In this document: positions 15,479 to 24,747 of the stretch, piece after piece | Layout of the letters: every line of letters begins with the position of its first letter | Position numbering within the stretch: the stretch's first letter is position 1 | NCBI RefSeq assembly: GCF_036802865.1 | Contig: NZ_DAIRVK010000006.1 | Location: 127,741-191,740 of the forward strand | Direction: 5' to 3' | DNA from: Sulfurospirillum sp036802865 | Lineage (GTDB): Bacteria; Campylobacterota; Campylobacteria; Campylobacterales; Sulfurospirillaceae | DNA: 64,000 nt | Position numbers and translations under genes: made by a program | Notes under the pieces: generated by a model | What the model was told of the DNA's origin: nothing | What the model saw: the letters and a program-made list of their open reading frames with translations, nothing else | The model's database searches: none

Positions 15479-17495
15479 AGAAAAACTAAGACAGATTTTT
15501 ATCGAAGAGGCGAATGAGATCATCGAAAAGATGGATGTCGATATTTTAAACTACGAGGAATCTCCTAGCAACAAAGCGCTTCTCAATGAGATTTTTAGAG
15601 GTGTACATACGCTTAAAGGCAGTGCTAATGCCTTTAATTTTTCACACCTTGGTGAGTTTGTTCATCATTTTGAAGACGTGCTCGATTATTTTAGAAACAG
15701 TGATGTGATTCCAAGCAGTACAGATGTTGATCTTTTCTTGGAGAGTGTCAATGTTATTAAAGAGACACTCTGTCTTGAAGTGGAAGAGCAATCTGAACTC
15801 CCTTTGGAGTACGCACCATGTTTGGCAAAAATTCAAAAGATTCTTTTGCATCTAAACGATACACAAGAACCTGAGAACAACTCAAACAATGATCTCAGTA
15901 TAGAGTTTGGCAACGATACATTTTTTCAAGCACCTACAATATGTCCAACAGAAGCGTTGTTAAATAAGTTGCAGGCAAATGAAGTCCTTTATAAAATTAT
16001 TTTGAAGTTAGATGAAGATATTTATCTGCGTGGATTTGACCACTTTTTATTTTTCAAAAATCTTTCCCATGAAGGAAGAATCTTAACTTCATGTTGGAGC
16101 ATTCCTGAGCATTTGGATGAAGAACTATTTGATGTAGAACGCAATGCCATCAAAGAGGTGAGCCTTTATGTTGCCAGCGAAAAAGATGTGGACAGTATTG
16201 CGGATGTTTTTGCTTTTTTAGATGAAGAAGAGTTTTCCATTGAAGAGCTCAAAGCAAAACCTCGTGAAGTGCTCAGCGCTGTTGAAGTGCCTAAGAGTGA
16301 ACAGCCCGAAGAGAAAGAAGAGCCTAAAAAAAGCACGATTGTTTCTAAAAACTTTCTCAAAATTGACGCACTAAAGCTTGATGAGCTTTTTGATTCTATT
16401 GGGGAGCTTGTCATTGCGCAGAATTATTTGGGAGAAAATACCAAAATAAAAGCGATTCAAGATGCGGAAGTCACCAAGACGATTGAGAATCTCTCTAAGA
16501 TTACGCGATTGATTCAAAACCGTGTGATGTCTTTGCGGATGATTCCGATTCGTGACACCTTTGATAAAATGAAACGCGTGGTGAGGGACTCTTCAAAAAA
16601 GGTCAATAAACCGATTCATTTAATGTTGGATGGTGAAGAGACAGAGATCGATAAAACGATGGTTGAAGCACTCTCTGATCCATTGGTTCACATCATTCGC
16701 AATGCCATTGATCATGGTATTGAAGCAAGCCCTGAAGAGCGCCTCAAAGCGGGTAAAAGTGAAGAAGGCATTGTGACGCTTAAAGCGTATCACCGTGGTG
16801 GTAATATTATCATTGAAGTAAGAGACGATGGACGTGGCATCAACAAAGCTAAGGTCTACCAAAAAGCCCTTGAAAAAGGGATTATTACAAAAGATGAAGA
16901 GCTGAGCGAAGCCCAAATTTATGGGCTTATTATGCAACCTGGTTTTTCTACCGCTGATGTCATCAGTGATATTTCAGGACGTGGTGTTGGTCTTGATGTT
17001 GTTAAAACAGCCATTGAAGCCGTTCGTGGTAAAATTGATATTAACTCAGAAGAGGGCAGGGGAACAACATTTTGCATAGTATTGCCTCTGACATTAGCGA
17101 TTATCGACGGCATGATCGTTCGTTCCAACGAGAAGATTTTTATCATCCCGACCCTTTGCATTACCGAGTCTTTTAGACCACAGCAGGAAAATGTCCACAG
17201 CGCAGGAGGCAAAGAAGAGTTTGTACAACTACGCTCGGATCTTTTACCGATTGTTCGCTTAAGTCGTGTACTTGAATTGGATGACAATGCTCCCTCTCCT
17301 TGGGAATCCACATTGGTTTGCATTGAAAACGTTAGAGGTAAATTTGCACTTTTGGTTGATGAATTGGTTGGTAGACAGCAAGTGGTTATTAAGACACTGG
17401 GCGGATTTTTGGCCAAAACAGAAGGCGTGAGTGGTGGCGCGGTAATGGGCAATGGTGAAATCGCCTTGATTCTCAATGTAGAAGAGTTGTACTGA
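15471..17495 (+). CDS. cheA: Chemotaxis histidine kinase CheA
   Basis: A 674-residue CheA. The P1 phosphotransfer domain has its His at 46 in RGVHTLKGSANAF. A variable middle region of about 130-270 takes the place of P2. Then come the P3 dimerisation helices, the P4 ATPase (VHIIRNAIDHGIE, VRDDGRGI, GRGVGLDVVKTAIE) and the P5 CheW-like domain to the end. There is no C-terminal receiver, unlike the CheA-Y fusion common in the main epsilonproteobacterial system, which supports a separate chemosensory pathway. The ATG lies inside the STAS-like gene, and its stop overlaps CheR. Confidence 0.95.
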   Translation: MSREKLRQIFIEEANEIIEKMDVDILNYEESPSNKALLNEIFRGVHTLKGSANAFNFSHLGEFVHHFEDVLDYFRNSDVIPSSTDVDLFLESVNVIKETLCLEVEEQSELPLEYAPCLAKIQKILLHLNDTQEPENNSNNDLSIEFGNDTFFQAPTICPTEALLNKLQANEVLYKIILKLDEDIYLRGFDHFLFFKNLSHEGRILTSCWSIPEHLDEELFDVERNAIKEVSLYVASEKDVDSIADVFAFLDEEEFSIEELKAKPREVLSAVEVPKSEQPEEKEEPKKSTIVSKNFLKIDALKLDELFDSIGELVIAQNYLGENTKIKAIQDAEVTKTIENLSKITRLIQNRVMSLRMIPIRDTFDKMKRVVRDSSKKVNKPIHLMLDGEETEIDKTMVEALSDPLVHIIRNAIDHGIEASPEERLKAGKSEEGIVTLKAYHRGGNIIIEVRDDGRGINKAKVYQKALEKGIITKDEELSEAQIYGLIMQPGFSTADVISDISGRGVGLDVVKTAIEAVRGKIDINSEEGRGTTFCIVLPLTLAIIDGMIVRSNEKIFIIPTLCITESFRPQQENVHSAGGKEEFVQLRSDLLPIVRLSRVLELDDNAPSPWESTLVCIENVRGKFALLVDELVGRQQVVIKTLGGFLAKTEGVSGGAVMGNGEIALILNVEELY

Positions 17496-18322
17496 TGGAA
17501 CGGCTTGTTTTAAAACGTAAAGAATTTACGCTTTTACAAGCTTTTATTTATCAGCATATTGGCATTTCTTTGGGAGATCACAAGATCTATCTGGTTCAAG
17601 CAAGGCTTGCAAAACGTGTTACTCAATTAGGACTTGAGAGTTTTGGAGAGTATTATGACTACTTGGTCGCAGATAAAAGAGGGGTGGAACTTGAGTATCT
17701 CTCTTCTTTAATCTCAACCAATGTCACCTCTTTTTTTAGAGAACAAAAACAGTGGGAGTTTTTAAAATCCCATCTTTCTTCTATTTTGGCGCATACGAAA
17801 GGACGGCTTCGTATTTGGTCTGCGGCATGTTCTACAGGAGAAGAGCCTTACAGCCTTGCTATGTTTTTAGCCGAGCATATACCCAATTTTACTCAATACG
17901 ATATAAAGATTTTAGCAACAGATGTTTCACCCAAAGTGCTTAAAACTGCACTCTCAGGCATTTACACACACAAAGCATGTATGTCTTTAGATGAGAAGTA
18001 TTTACGCAAATATTTTTCACCTGTTAGGGTTGAAAATGAAGCGTGTTACCGCATTAACGATATGCTGAAAAAACAGATTATTTTTAGGGAATTTAACCTT
18101 GTGACAGGAAATTATGGTTTGTTTGCTCAAAAAGAGTTTGACATCATTTTTTGCCGCAACGTGATGATTTATTTTGATAAGCCAACGCAATCTACGTTAG
18201 TTGAGCGTTTCCATACGATGTTATCGAAAGAAGGATATTTGTTTATCGGAAGTTCTGAAGCCCTTACCGATATGAAAAGAGAGTTTAAACCCAGAAGTGC
18301 TTCAATTTATCAAAAGGTATAA
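17495..18322 (+). CDS. cheR: Chemoreceptor methyltransferase CheR
   Basis: A 275-residue CheR. An N-terminal helical domain precedes the SAM-binding domain with SAACSTGEEPYSLAM (Gly-Glu-Glu-Pro signature), ILATDVSPKVL and FDIIFCRNVMIYF. It methylates receptor glutamates for adaptation together with CheB. ATG overlaps the CheA stop (TGATG). Length and motifs are complete. Confidence 0.95.
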   Translation: MERLVLKRKEFTLLQAFIYQHIGISLGDHKIYLVQARLAKRVTQLGLESFGEYYDYLVADKRGVELEYLSSLISTNVTSFFREQKQWEFLKSHLSSILAHTKGRLRIWSAACSTGEEPYSLAMFLAEHIPNFTQYDIKILATDVSPKVLKTALSGIYTHKACMSLDEKYLRKYFSPVRVENEACYRINDMLKKQIIFREFNLVTGNYGLFAQKEFDIIFCRNVMIYFDKPTQSTLVERFHTMLSKEGYLFIGSSEALTDMKREFKPRSASIYQKV

Positions 18323-18323
18323 C

Positions 18324-19238
18324 ATGAGCCAAAAAAGAAATTTTGATGATATCAGTGATGCAGTTTTACTCGAAGAGGTCAAGCGAAGATTTGACCAGAA
18401 AAACACCACACTGGACGAGATGGCATTTTTGACCAAAAAGCTTTATGTTCTTAATGAAAAAATGAAAGAGCATGACTCCATTAAAGGAGAGTTCCTTTCC
18501 TTGATTAAAAATGTTTTTAACAATCCACTCAGCTCGCTTTTGAACCTCTCTTCAATGATGCGTAAAAATGTAGATTCTCCCAAAACGCAGACAATGAAAC
18601 AACTTTTGGATATGGAATTGCGTAAGCTTAATTTTCAGCTTAATAACATTTTTACGGCTGCTGAAATTGAAGCAGGCGAGATTGCAAACTATTGGAGTGA
18701 GATTGATTTGCGTCTTTTAATTGAAGAAATTAAAGAGTCATTTGATTATCTCATTGAGGAAAAAGCGCTTCATTTTGAAGTCAATGTGAGCTTGGATCGT
18801 TTAATTGTCAGTGATTCCAAAAAGCTACATACTATCTTTTCCAACTTGATTTCCAATGCATGTGAGTACTCTTTTCCTAACACGAAAGTAAGTATCGTAG
18901 CATCAATAGATAATAATGAATCATTGTGCATCAGCGTGAGTAATGTGGGTGATGTGATTGAAAAAGAGTACAAAAAAGAGATTTTTAGCCGCTTTAAAAA
19001 AGTGGGAGTGCGCGAGAGTAAAGCCAGAACCTCTGTGGATGGTTTGGGTTTAGGACTCAGCATTGTAAGTTCTCTTGCTGAGTCTTTGGATGGATCGGTT
19101 GATTATATTTCATCGCAAAACGAGACAACGTTTACGGTTTGTATGAAACTTCAGGATCAGGGAAAGGCAGAAGCCCTGATGAGTGAAAGTGCCAATGAGT
19201 TTATGTTTGATGACACACAAGAGATGAAAGAGTTTTGA
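18324..19238 (+). CDS. Degenerate histidine-kinase-like protein lacking the phospho-His
   Basis: A 304-residue protein with HisKA and HATPase_c architecture but eroded catalytic residues. Where kinases read SHEIRTPL this reads KNVFNNPL (62-69), so the phospho-acceptor His is Asn63 and the next Glu is Val. The N box NLISNACEYSF is kept, the G1 box is SNVGDVI without its Asp, and the G2 box GLGLGLSIV is kept. It may act as a scaffold, a nucleotide sensor or a partner of the PAS kinase two genes on, rather than a kinase (inference). It starts 1 nt after CheR and overlaps CheD. Confidence 0.8.
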   Translation: MSQKRNFDDISDAVLLEEVKRRFDQKNTTLDEMAFLTKKLYVLNEKMKEHDSIKGEFLSLIKNVFNNPLSSLLNLSSMMRKNVDSPKTQTMKQLLDMELRKLNFQLNNIFTAAEIEAGEIANYWSEIDLRLLIEEIKESFDYLIEEKALHFEVNVSLDRLIVSDSKKLHTIFSNLISNACEYSFPNTKVSIVASIDNNESLCISVSNVGDVIEKEYKKEIFSRFKKVGVRESKARTSVDGLGLGLSIVSSLAESLDGSVDYISSQNETTFTVCMKLQDQGKAEALMSESANEFMFDDTQEMKEF

Positions 19239-19705
19239 TGTTGCCCCGTAAATTTATCCATGTGGGTGAAATTTTTGTTGGCATCAAACCAACTGAAATT
19301 GTCACTGTGCTTGGCTCATGCGTGGGAGTTTGTCTATACGACAAAGTTGAACTCATCGGTGGGATGAACCATTATCTGCTTCCTTTATGGAATGGCAATG
19401 GATTGGAAAGCCCAAAATACGGCAATGTTGCGATTCCAAAACTGATTGAGAACATGGAGAATATTGGGTGTTTAAGGCGCAATATGGAAGCAAAAATTTT
19501 TGGAGGTGCAAATATTCATCGCGCTAATTCAGAAGGACAACTGATTGGACAAAAAAATATTTTGATTGCTAAAGAGGTGTTAAGGGAGTGGGGTATACCC
19601 ATTAAAGCAGAAGATACTGGAGGCAATAATGGCAGACGTATTATGATGATCAGTGATGTAAACCGTATCATTCTTAAATACGTCCAAAATGAGATCATGG
19701 AATGA
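19238..19705 (+). CDS. cheD: Chemoreceptor glutamine deamidase CheD
   Basis: A 155-residue CheD. It deamidates receptor glutamines to create methylation sites and can pair with CheC. The catalytic Cys28 sits in VLGSCVGVCLYD and His45 in GGMNHYLLP; the later KIFGGANI block is also present. The ATG overlaps the previous stop (TGATG), and the 3' end overlaps CheB by 4 nt (ATGA). A CheC-like protein is encoded at 25347-24748. Confidence 0.93.
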   Translation: MLPRKFIHVGEIFVGIKPTEIVTVLGSCVGVCLYDKVELIGGMNHYLLPLWNGNGLESPKYGNVAIPKLIENMENIGCLRRNMEAKIFGGANIHRANSEGQLIGQKNILIAKEVLREWGIPIKAEDTGGNNGRRIMMISDVNRIILKYVQNEIME

Positions 19706-20724
19706 TTCGTGTTCTGATTGTGGACGATAGCGCCACAGCAAGGCACATCCTTCGTGAAATTTTAGAGAGCGACCCGCGGATGCAGGTTGTTGGCTTAGCG
19801 GCAGATGCATACATCGCACGGGATATGATAGTGGAGTTAAAGCCTGATGTCATCTGCTTGGATGTTGAGATGCCACGTATGGATGGTGTTACCTTCTTAC
19901 AAAAGCTGATGATGCACTATCCGACACCTGTGGTCATGGTCTCTTCTTTGACACGGAACAGTGCAAAGACAACGCTGGATGCTCTTGAATCAGGCGCTGT
20001 AGACTATGTGTCAAAACCACATTCGCATATATACGATGGTAAAGATGAGATCAAAGAGGAGTTGATTCAAAAGGTGGCAAATGCTTCTTTGGCAAAGGTT
20101 CAAAAGAAGATTCCACAGCAAAAGAATAGAACCAATTTTTCAAGCCTTGCAGAGACAACCCATAAAGTGATTGCTATTGGTGCGAGTACAGGAGGCACTG
20201 AAGCACTGAAGGTTGTGCTTGGAGGACTTCCTAAAAATGCTCCAGCGGTGCTTGTCGTCCAACATATGCCGCAAAGTTTTCTTGAACCGTTTGCGTTGAG
20301 ACTCAATCAGTTATGCTCTATGGATGTTAAAATGGCGCGTAATGGTGAGTTTTTGCAAAAGGGAACCGTGTATATCGCACAAGGTAGCAAACATATGGTG
20401 CTGAGGCGCTCGGGAGCTAGCTATTTTATAGAAATTGGATTAGGGCAGAAAGTGAGTGGACACTGCCCCAGTGTGGATGTACTGTTTAACTCTGTGGCAA
20501 AAGTTGCAGGAAGTAATGCGGTTGGAGCAATTTTAACAGGGATGGGAAGTGATGGCGCCAAAGGCTTAATGCATATGCATGAAGCAGGTGCTAAGACCAT
20601 CGCTCAGTCTGAAGAGAGTTGCGTGGTATTTGGTATGCCTAAAGAGGCAATCCGATTAGGTGGTGTTGACACTACATTACCACTGGGTGAGATCGCACAG
20701 ACAATTGTAAAGATGTTATCTTAA
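19702..20724 (+). CDS. cheB: Chemoreceptor methylesterase CheB
   Basis: A 340-residue two-domain CheB. The receiver has phospho-Asp54 (ICLDVEMPRMDG) and the SKPHSHIYD end. The esterase domain shows the nucleophilic Ser in IGASTGGTEAL, His in VVQHMPQSF and Asp in GMGSDGAKG. It removes methyl groups from receptors when phosphorylated by CheA. The full-length receiver means this system has feedback adaptation. Confidence 0.95.
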   Translation: MIRVLIVDDSATARHILREILESDPRMQVVGLAADAYIARDMIVELKPDVICLDVEMPRMDGVTFLQKLMMHYPTPVVMVSSLTRNSAKTTLDALESGAVDYVSKPHSHIYDGKDEIKEELIQKVANASLAKVQKKIPQQKNRTNFSSLAETTHKVIAIGASTGGTEALKVVLGGLPKNAPAVLVVQHMPQSFLEPFALRLNQLCSMDVKMARNGEFLQKGTVYIAQGSKHMVLRRSGASYFIEIGLGQKVSGHCPSVDVLFNSVAKVAGSNAVGAILTGMGSDGAKGLMHMHEAGAKTIAQSEESCVVFGMPKEAIRLGGVDTTLPLGEIAQTIVKMLS

Positions 20725-20735
20725 GGAGTGGCGTA

Positions 20736-22259
20736 ATGGCAGAACACTATTTTTATCAACCACGTTCTATTTCGGTACTTTTAATTGGCGAAATGGCTTA
20801 CGATGCGACCTTTGTCAATGCCGCTAGAAAGTTATGTAATCGTTTACATGTCAGTATTGTTCCCTATGCCATAGCTAAAATTATGGCTGAAGAGAAGATA
20901 GATCTTATCTTTGGATCACTCTCTTCTGCTAATGAAAGTGTTTATCTCCCTGCATTGCAAGAAGTACGTTTTCATTATCCTATGGTTCAAATGATCCTTT
21001 TTCTTCAAACCGATAATCTTATAATGCTTGATGAAATTTTGATGCTTAAGTGTGACCGGTACTTTAGTATGAAAAGTGAGCGATGGGCAGCGCTCGATCA
21101 TTTTAAGTCAAGTATTAAAGCGCTCAGCGATGATATTTATCTAGCTGAACGTCACTATTTTCAAAAACTTATTGATTTTGCTATTGTTTCACAAACCGAT
21201 GTCAATGGCAATATAACGTATGTGAATGAAAACTTCATCAAAGTGACAGGATACAGTTTTGAAGAGCTGATGGGACAAAATCATCGTATTATCAAACATC
21301 CGAGCACGCCTATTGAGGTGTTTGAAGGGATGTGGGGAACGATAACTCGGGGCGATGTGTGGCGCGCTCATATTATCAATCGTAACAAAGATGGAAGTGA
21401 TTTTTGGGCTGAGACAATTATTATTCCTTTTAAAGATGAGAATACGGGTAAAATTCTTCAGTATCTTGCTATTCGTCATGATATTACAGAGTTCTTAAAG
21501 CAAGAACGCATTGCCAATGATATTAAGCAGAAAGCAATGGAACAAGAGCAGCTTGCTGAAGCAAAGGATGCGTTTCTGATTCTCTTTACGCATGAGCTTA
21601 AAACACCACTCAATGCTATTTTAAACTTTGCACAGTATCTTTACAAACACATGCCACACATTGATGAAGTGCCTAAGGCAAAACGTCTGTATCTTTTGGA
21701 ACAGATATACAAAAGTGCTTCTTCTATGTTGGAAAATGTGACCAATATTTTAGATCTTGGAAAATTACGCCATCAAAAGTTGCACTACAATTTGACACTT
21801 TTTAATGTTAAAGAGAGCATTTTAGATGTGATTGAAAAGCATGGGGCTTTAGCGTTAGAGCATAAACGCACGATGCTTTTCCAAAGTGATGGGAATGACC
21901 CATTTCTTACAAGTGATGAGTACCGTTTCAAACAAATTCTCTCTAACATCATCTCAAATGCCCTTAAATACGGGCATACACTTGTTGAGATTTTTTTGAT
22001 TTCAGATAGTGAAAAGATTGAAATTATTGTGCAAGATGATGGTAAAGGCGTTAAAGATAAAGAGGAAATCTTTGAGCTTTATACCCAAAGTTCTTCAGGT
22101 CCTAGTGGTATTGAAAAGAAGGGTACGGGTATTGGGCTTCACTTTGTAAAATTATTGTGTGAAGGGCTAAAATTTGAGTATAAGATTGAAGATTCATCCA
22201 CGCTTGGTGGCGCAAAATTTATTTTAACAAAGCGATTAAAGGAACAAAGAAATGTATAA
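20736..22259 (+). CDS. PAS-domain sensor histidine kinase
   Basis: A 507-residue cytoplasmic kinase. Residues 1-140 look like a degenerate receiver (SISVLLIGE start, Asp-poor). A PAS domain follows at about 145-260 (GNITYVNENFIKVTGYSFEEL, HPSTPIEVFEGMW) with its PAC tail, then HisKA with FTHELKTPLNAIL (His intact) and HATPase_c with NIISNALKYG, DDGKGV and GTGIGLHFVK. No membrane segment. The stop overlaps the next response-regulator gene, a likely partner. Such a kinase inside a che operon suggests cross-wiring with CheA outputs (inference). Confidence 0.88.
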   Translation: MAEHYFYQPRSISVLLIGEMAYDATFVNAARKLCNRLHVSIVPYAIAKIMAEEKIDLIFGSLSSANESVYLPALQEVRFHYPMVQMILFLQTDNLIMLDEILMLKCDRYFSMKSERWAALDHFKSSIKALSDDIYLAERHYFQKLIDFAIVSQTDVNGNITYVNENFIKVTGYSFEELMGQNHRIIKHPSTPIEVFEGMWGTITRGDVWRAHIINRNKDGSDFWAETIIIPFKDENTGKILQYLAIRHDITEFLKQERIANDIKQKAMEQEQLAEAKDAFLILFTHELKTPLNAILNFAQYLYKHMPHIDEVPKAKRLYLLEQIYKSASSMLENVTNILDLGKLRHQKLHYNLTLFNVKESILDVIEKHGALALEHKRTMLFQSDGNDPFLTSDEYRFKQILSNIISNALKYGHTLVEIFLISDSEKIEIIVQDDGKGVKDKEEIFELYTQSSSGPSGIEKKGTGIGLHFVKLLCEGLKFEYKIEDSSTLGGAKFILTKRLKEQRNV

Positions 22260-23538
22260 AGTATTGATTGTTGATGATAATGATAACAACAGGCTCACGC
22301 TCAATCTTCTACTTGAAGAGGTTGAGGACATCGAAGTTTATGAAGCTGAAGATGGTCAAGTCGCTGTAGAAATGTGTGTTAAAAACCGTTTTGATCTGAT
22401 CTTTATGGATATTATGATGCCAAATCTTGATGGATTTGAGGCAACAAAATACATCAAGCAAGTGAATAAAAAGAGCATGATTATTGCCCTTAGTGCACTT
22501 GATGATGAATCGTCAAAACACAAGATGCTCTCCTTAGGGGCAGAGGATTATCTTACTAAACCATTAGACTCTGATCACTTTTTACAACGTATCAAGCAGT
22601 ATTTGCGCATCATTGCACTGCGCAATCAACATATTCATAAATTTCCTAAAGCACTTAACCCTTTTAATGCACATGTTTTTCATCGTAGCATTACTTTTCG
22701 TATTGAAGATGAAGAAGCCTTGGCACAATATTGGGACTATTGGCTTAATGGTGAAAAAAATATTATCAATCTGAGTGATTGTGTACGCCTCGTTTATGGC
22801 TTTAGTTTGTGGCTTTTAAAACATGCGTATGAATGTGAAATTGTGGTGGAAGAGAGTGAGGAAAAGCTCTATATGATGCTTTTACATGTCAAACCACTTC
22901 GTAGCAATATCATTAAAAATATCTTACTCAAACATTTTGCCAATGCGAAGTATATTTTATCAAATGACATGCTTACTTTCCAGCTCGATAAAGAAATTAA
23001 ACGTGATAATGGCGCTGTGGAAGTCAGTGATGAAGCAAAAAAAATCCTCTCTAAAACACATGACAATGTTTTAAGTGCTGTTGATTATATTAATAGTACC
23101 GCTATCTCCTTTCTTCCTAAAATTGATGGTCTTGAAATGATCAATGATGAAACGGATAAAGCGATTTTAGTCTTTGAAAAAGAGCCATCCAAACATACTT
23201 TAGCGGTGATTTATGAGAATTTTCAAGAGTACGCAACTATCTTAGAAGAGTTGATGGATTTTGAACATCTTGGCTTTGCTGTTCAAACATTGATTAACTT
23301 TTTAGGGACACTTACAGAAGAGCAATTTGATCCTGAAAAATCAAAACGACTCTCGGCGATGTTGCTTAATCTTTTACATGATCTTTCTTCATGGCGAGAA
23401 AATGTCTTTATAACACAAGTCGCACGCGATATTCACTATCTTGACTCATCGCTTTTAAGTTCGTGTATTCAGATTGAAGCTATTTTTGAAGAGAAGAGTT
23501 TAGCCGTTAATCATGATGATGATATAGAGTTCTTTTGA
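22252..23538 (+). CDS. Response regulator with large uncharacterised C-terminal region
   Basis: A 428-residue protein. Residues 1-120 are a standard receiver (VLIVDDNDNNRLTL, FMDIMMPNLDG, YLTKPLDSDHF). The remaining 300 residues match no DNA-binding or enzymatic output that I recognise; they are mostly helical, with VDYINSTAISFLPKIDGLEM near the middle. The start overlaps the PAS kinase by 8 nt. It is the last gene of the chemosensory operon, so it may be the effector through protein contacts. Confidence 0.8.
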   Translation: MYKVLIVDDNDNNRLTLNLLLEEVEDIEVYEAEDGQVAVEMCVKNRFDLIFMDIMMPNLDGFEATKYIKQVNKKSMIIALSALDDESSKHKMLSLGAEDYLTKPLDSDHFLQRIKQYLRIIALRNQHIHKFPKALNPFNAHVFHRSITFRIEDEEALAQYWDYWLNGEKNIINLSDCVRLVYGFSLWLLKHAYECEIVVEESEEKLYMMLLHVKPLRSNIIKNILLKHFANAKYILSNDMLTFQLDKEIKRDNGAVEVSDEAKKILSKTHDNVLSAVDYINSTAISFLPKIDGLEMINDETDKAILVFEKEPSKHTLAVIYENFQEYATILEELMDFEHLGFAVQTLINFLGTLTEEQFDPEKSKRLSAMLLNLLHDLSSWRENVFITQVARDIHYLDSSLLSSCIQIEAIFEEKSLAVNHDDDIEFF

Positions 23539-23545
23539 TTTTGAT

Positions 23546-23660
23546 AGAGTTGAAGAACTCTTGACACATTTTAGAGCAAAGCTCAAAACGAAGTTTCCTT
23601 GAAAAACTACGTTAACACTGGGTAATCTTGGACAGAAAGCCTGCGCATCCTTGGTGCTTC
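23546..23660 (-). repeat. Structured intergenic element C, copy 2
   Basis: The minus strand of this gap is homologous to 15087-15190. Conserved blocks are GAAGCACCAA, GGCTTTCTG, AGATT, AGTGTTAACGTAG and AAGAGTTCTT. Its hairpins GTTTTGAGC-TTT-GCTCTAAAAT and AGAGTT-CTTC-AACTCT match those of copy 1 in place and loop but not in stem sequence. Here it lies just downstream of the diguanylate cyclase stop, between convergent genes, so it could be a 3' UTR structure or terminator of that operon. Confidence 0.55.
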
Positions 23661-23728
23661 TTTTACAAAAATTCTAATAACAAAAGCTCATGACCTTTTG
23701 TTAAGGTGCATGAGCACAGATTTTTAAT

Positions 23729-24745
23729 TTATTTTGATTGATTGTGAATTTTATAGGTGTTACGACCCTCAGCTTTTGCGGCATAAAGTGCAAGGTCAGC
23801 ATTTTTAATCAGTTGGTTAAAATCTGTTCCATGATTTGGGAAAAGGCTAATACCAATGCTTGTGGTAACGCTAATATCAAGGTTACGTACTCTCATAGGC
23901 TGCTGTATGGCTTTGACAAGTTTTTCGGCAATATAGGCTAAGCTTTTTTCTTCTGAAATATCATCAACCAAGATAATAAACTCATCGCCACCAAAGCGTG
24001 CAACCGTATCGGTTTTGCGTGTAGCAAGGAGTAGGGTTTTTGACACATGAATCAAAATCATATCACCAACATCATGACCCAATGAGTCGTTAATTTCTTT
24101 AAAATTATCCAAGTCTAAAAAGAGAACACCAAATTTTTTACCACTGCTTTGGCTATTTTCAATTAAGAGTTGAAGTCTTTGGTTGAGTAATGTACGATTT
24201 GCTAAAGAGGTTAAGTGGTCGTAATGCGCTTGCTTGTAAATCATATCTTGTTGCTTAACCAGTTTATTTTTTGCCGTTTCAAGTTTTTTAATGGTTGCAT
24301 TGGCAATTTTCATGGCGCGTGCCAGTTCTTCACTCTCTTTGTTGCATCGTGCTTTTTCTTCCATAAGGCTTGTTTGATCGTAAATAAGTACGGTTACTTG
24401 TTTTTGAGCAATATTGTAAGGTATGATCGTGACATCTTGTTGCATAAACTCAAAGATGGATTTGGTCGTAATAGAATTTTTCATCGGGAAAAGATAGTGA
24501 TTGGAATCTGCTGTAAAAAAAGAAGGTCCGCCTAATGTAAGTGCAGTTTTGATGTGACGTTTAAGCGATTTGAGGCGCTCGTCGTTTAACTCAAATAAAG
24601 AGAGCAGATTGTTTCCTATCGTTTTTTCTACATCAATGTCACAATGTACTGCAAACCATTTGTTGGCATAATAGATATTAAGATCAGCATCGATGGTTAA
24701 AATACCTACATGAATTGAATCAATAATTTTTTCGCAATTTATCAT
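23729..24745 (-). CDS. PAS-GGDEF diguanylate cyclase
   Basis: A 338-residue protein that makes cyclic di-GMP. An N-terminal PAS-like domain (IDADLNIYYANKWFA) is followed by a coiled-coil linker and a C-terminal GGDEF domain: HYDHLTSLANRTLLNQRL, LFLDLDNFKEINDSLGHDVGD and the intact active site RFGGDEFIIL. No membrane segment and no EAL domain. It is the third gene of a minus-strand CheY-CheC-DGC set with 2 nt between it and CheC, so chemosensory phosphorylation may control second-messenger level (inference). Confidence 0.93.
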   Translation of the reverse strand: MINCEKIIDSIHVGILTIDADLNIYYANKWFAVHCDIDVEKTIGNNLLSLFELNDERLKSLKRHIKTALTLGGPSFFTADSNHYLFPMKNSITTKSIFEFMQQDVTIIPYNIAQKQVTVLIYDQTSLMEEKARCNKESEELARAMKIANATIKKLETAKNKLVKQQDMIYKQAHYDHLTSLANRTLLNQRLQLLIENSQSSGKKFGVLFLDLDNFKEINDSLGHDVGDMILIHVSKTLLLATRKTDTVARFGGDEFIILVDDISEEKSLAYIAEKLVKAIQQPMRVRNLDISVTTSIGISLFPNHGTDFNQLIKNADLALYAAKAEGRNTYKIHNQSK

Positions 24746-24747
24746 GA

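Noticed and set aside
13803..17476. Antisense open frames over the receptor and cheA genes
   Set aside because: Shadow frames of well supported genes; low complexity and no start signals.
15470..17495. CheA-Y fusion
   Set aside because: The protein ends within the CheW-like domain; no receiver motif follows.
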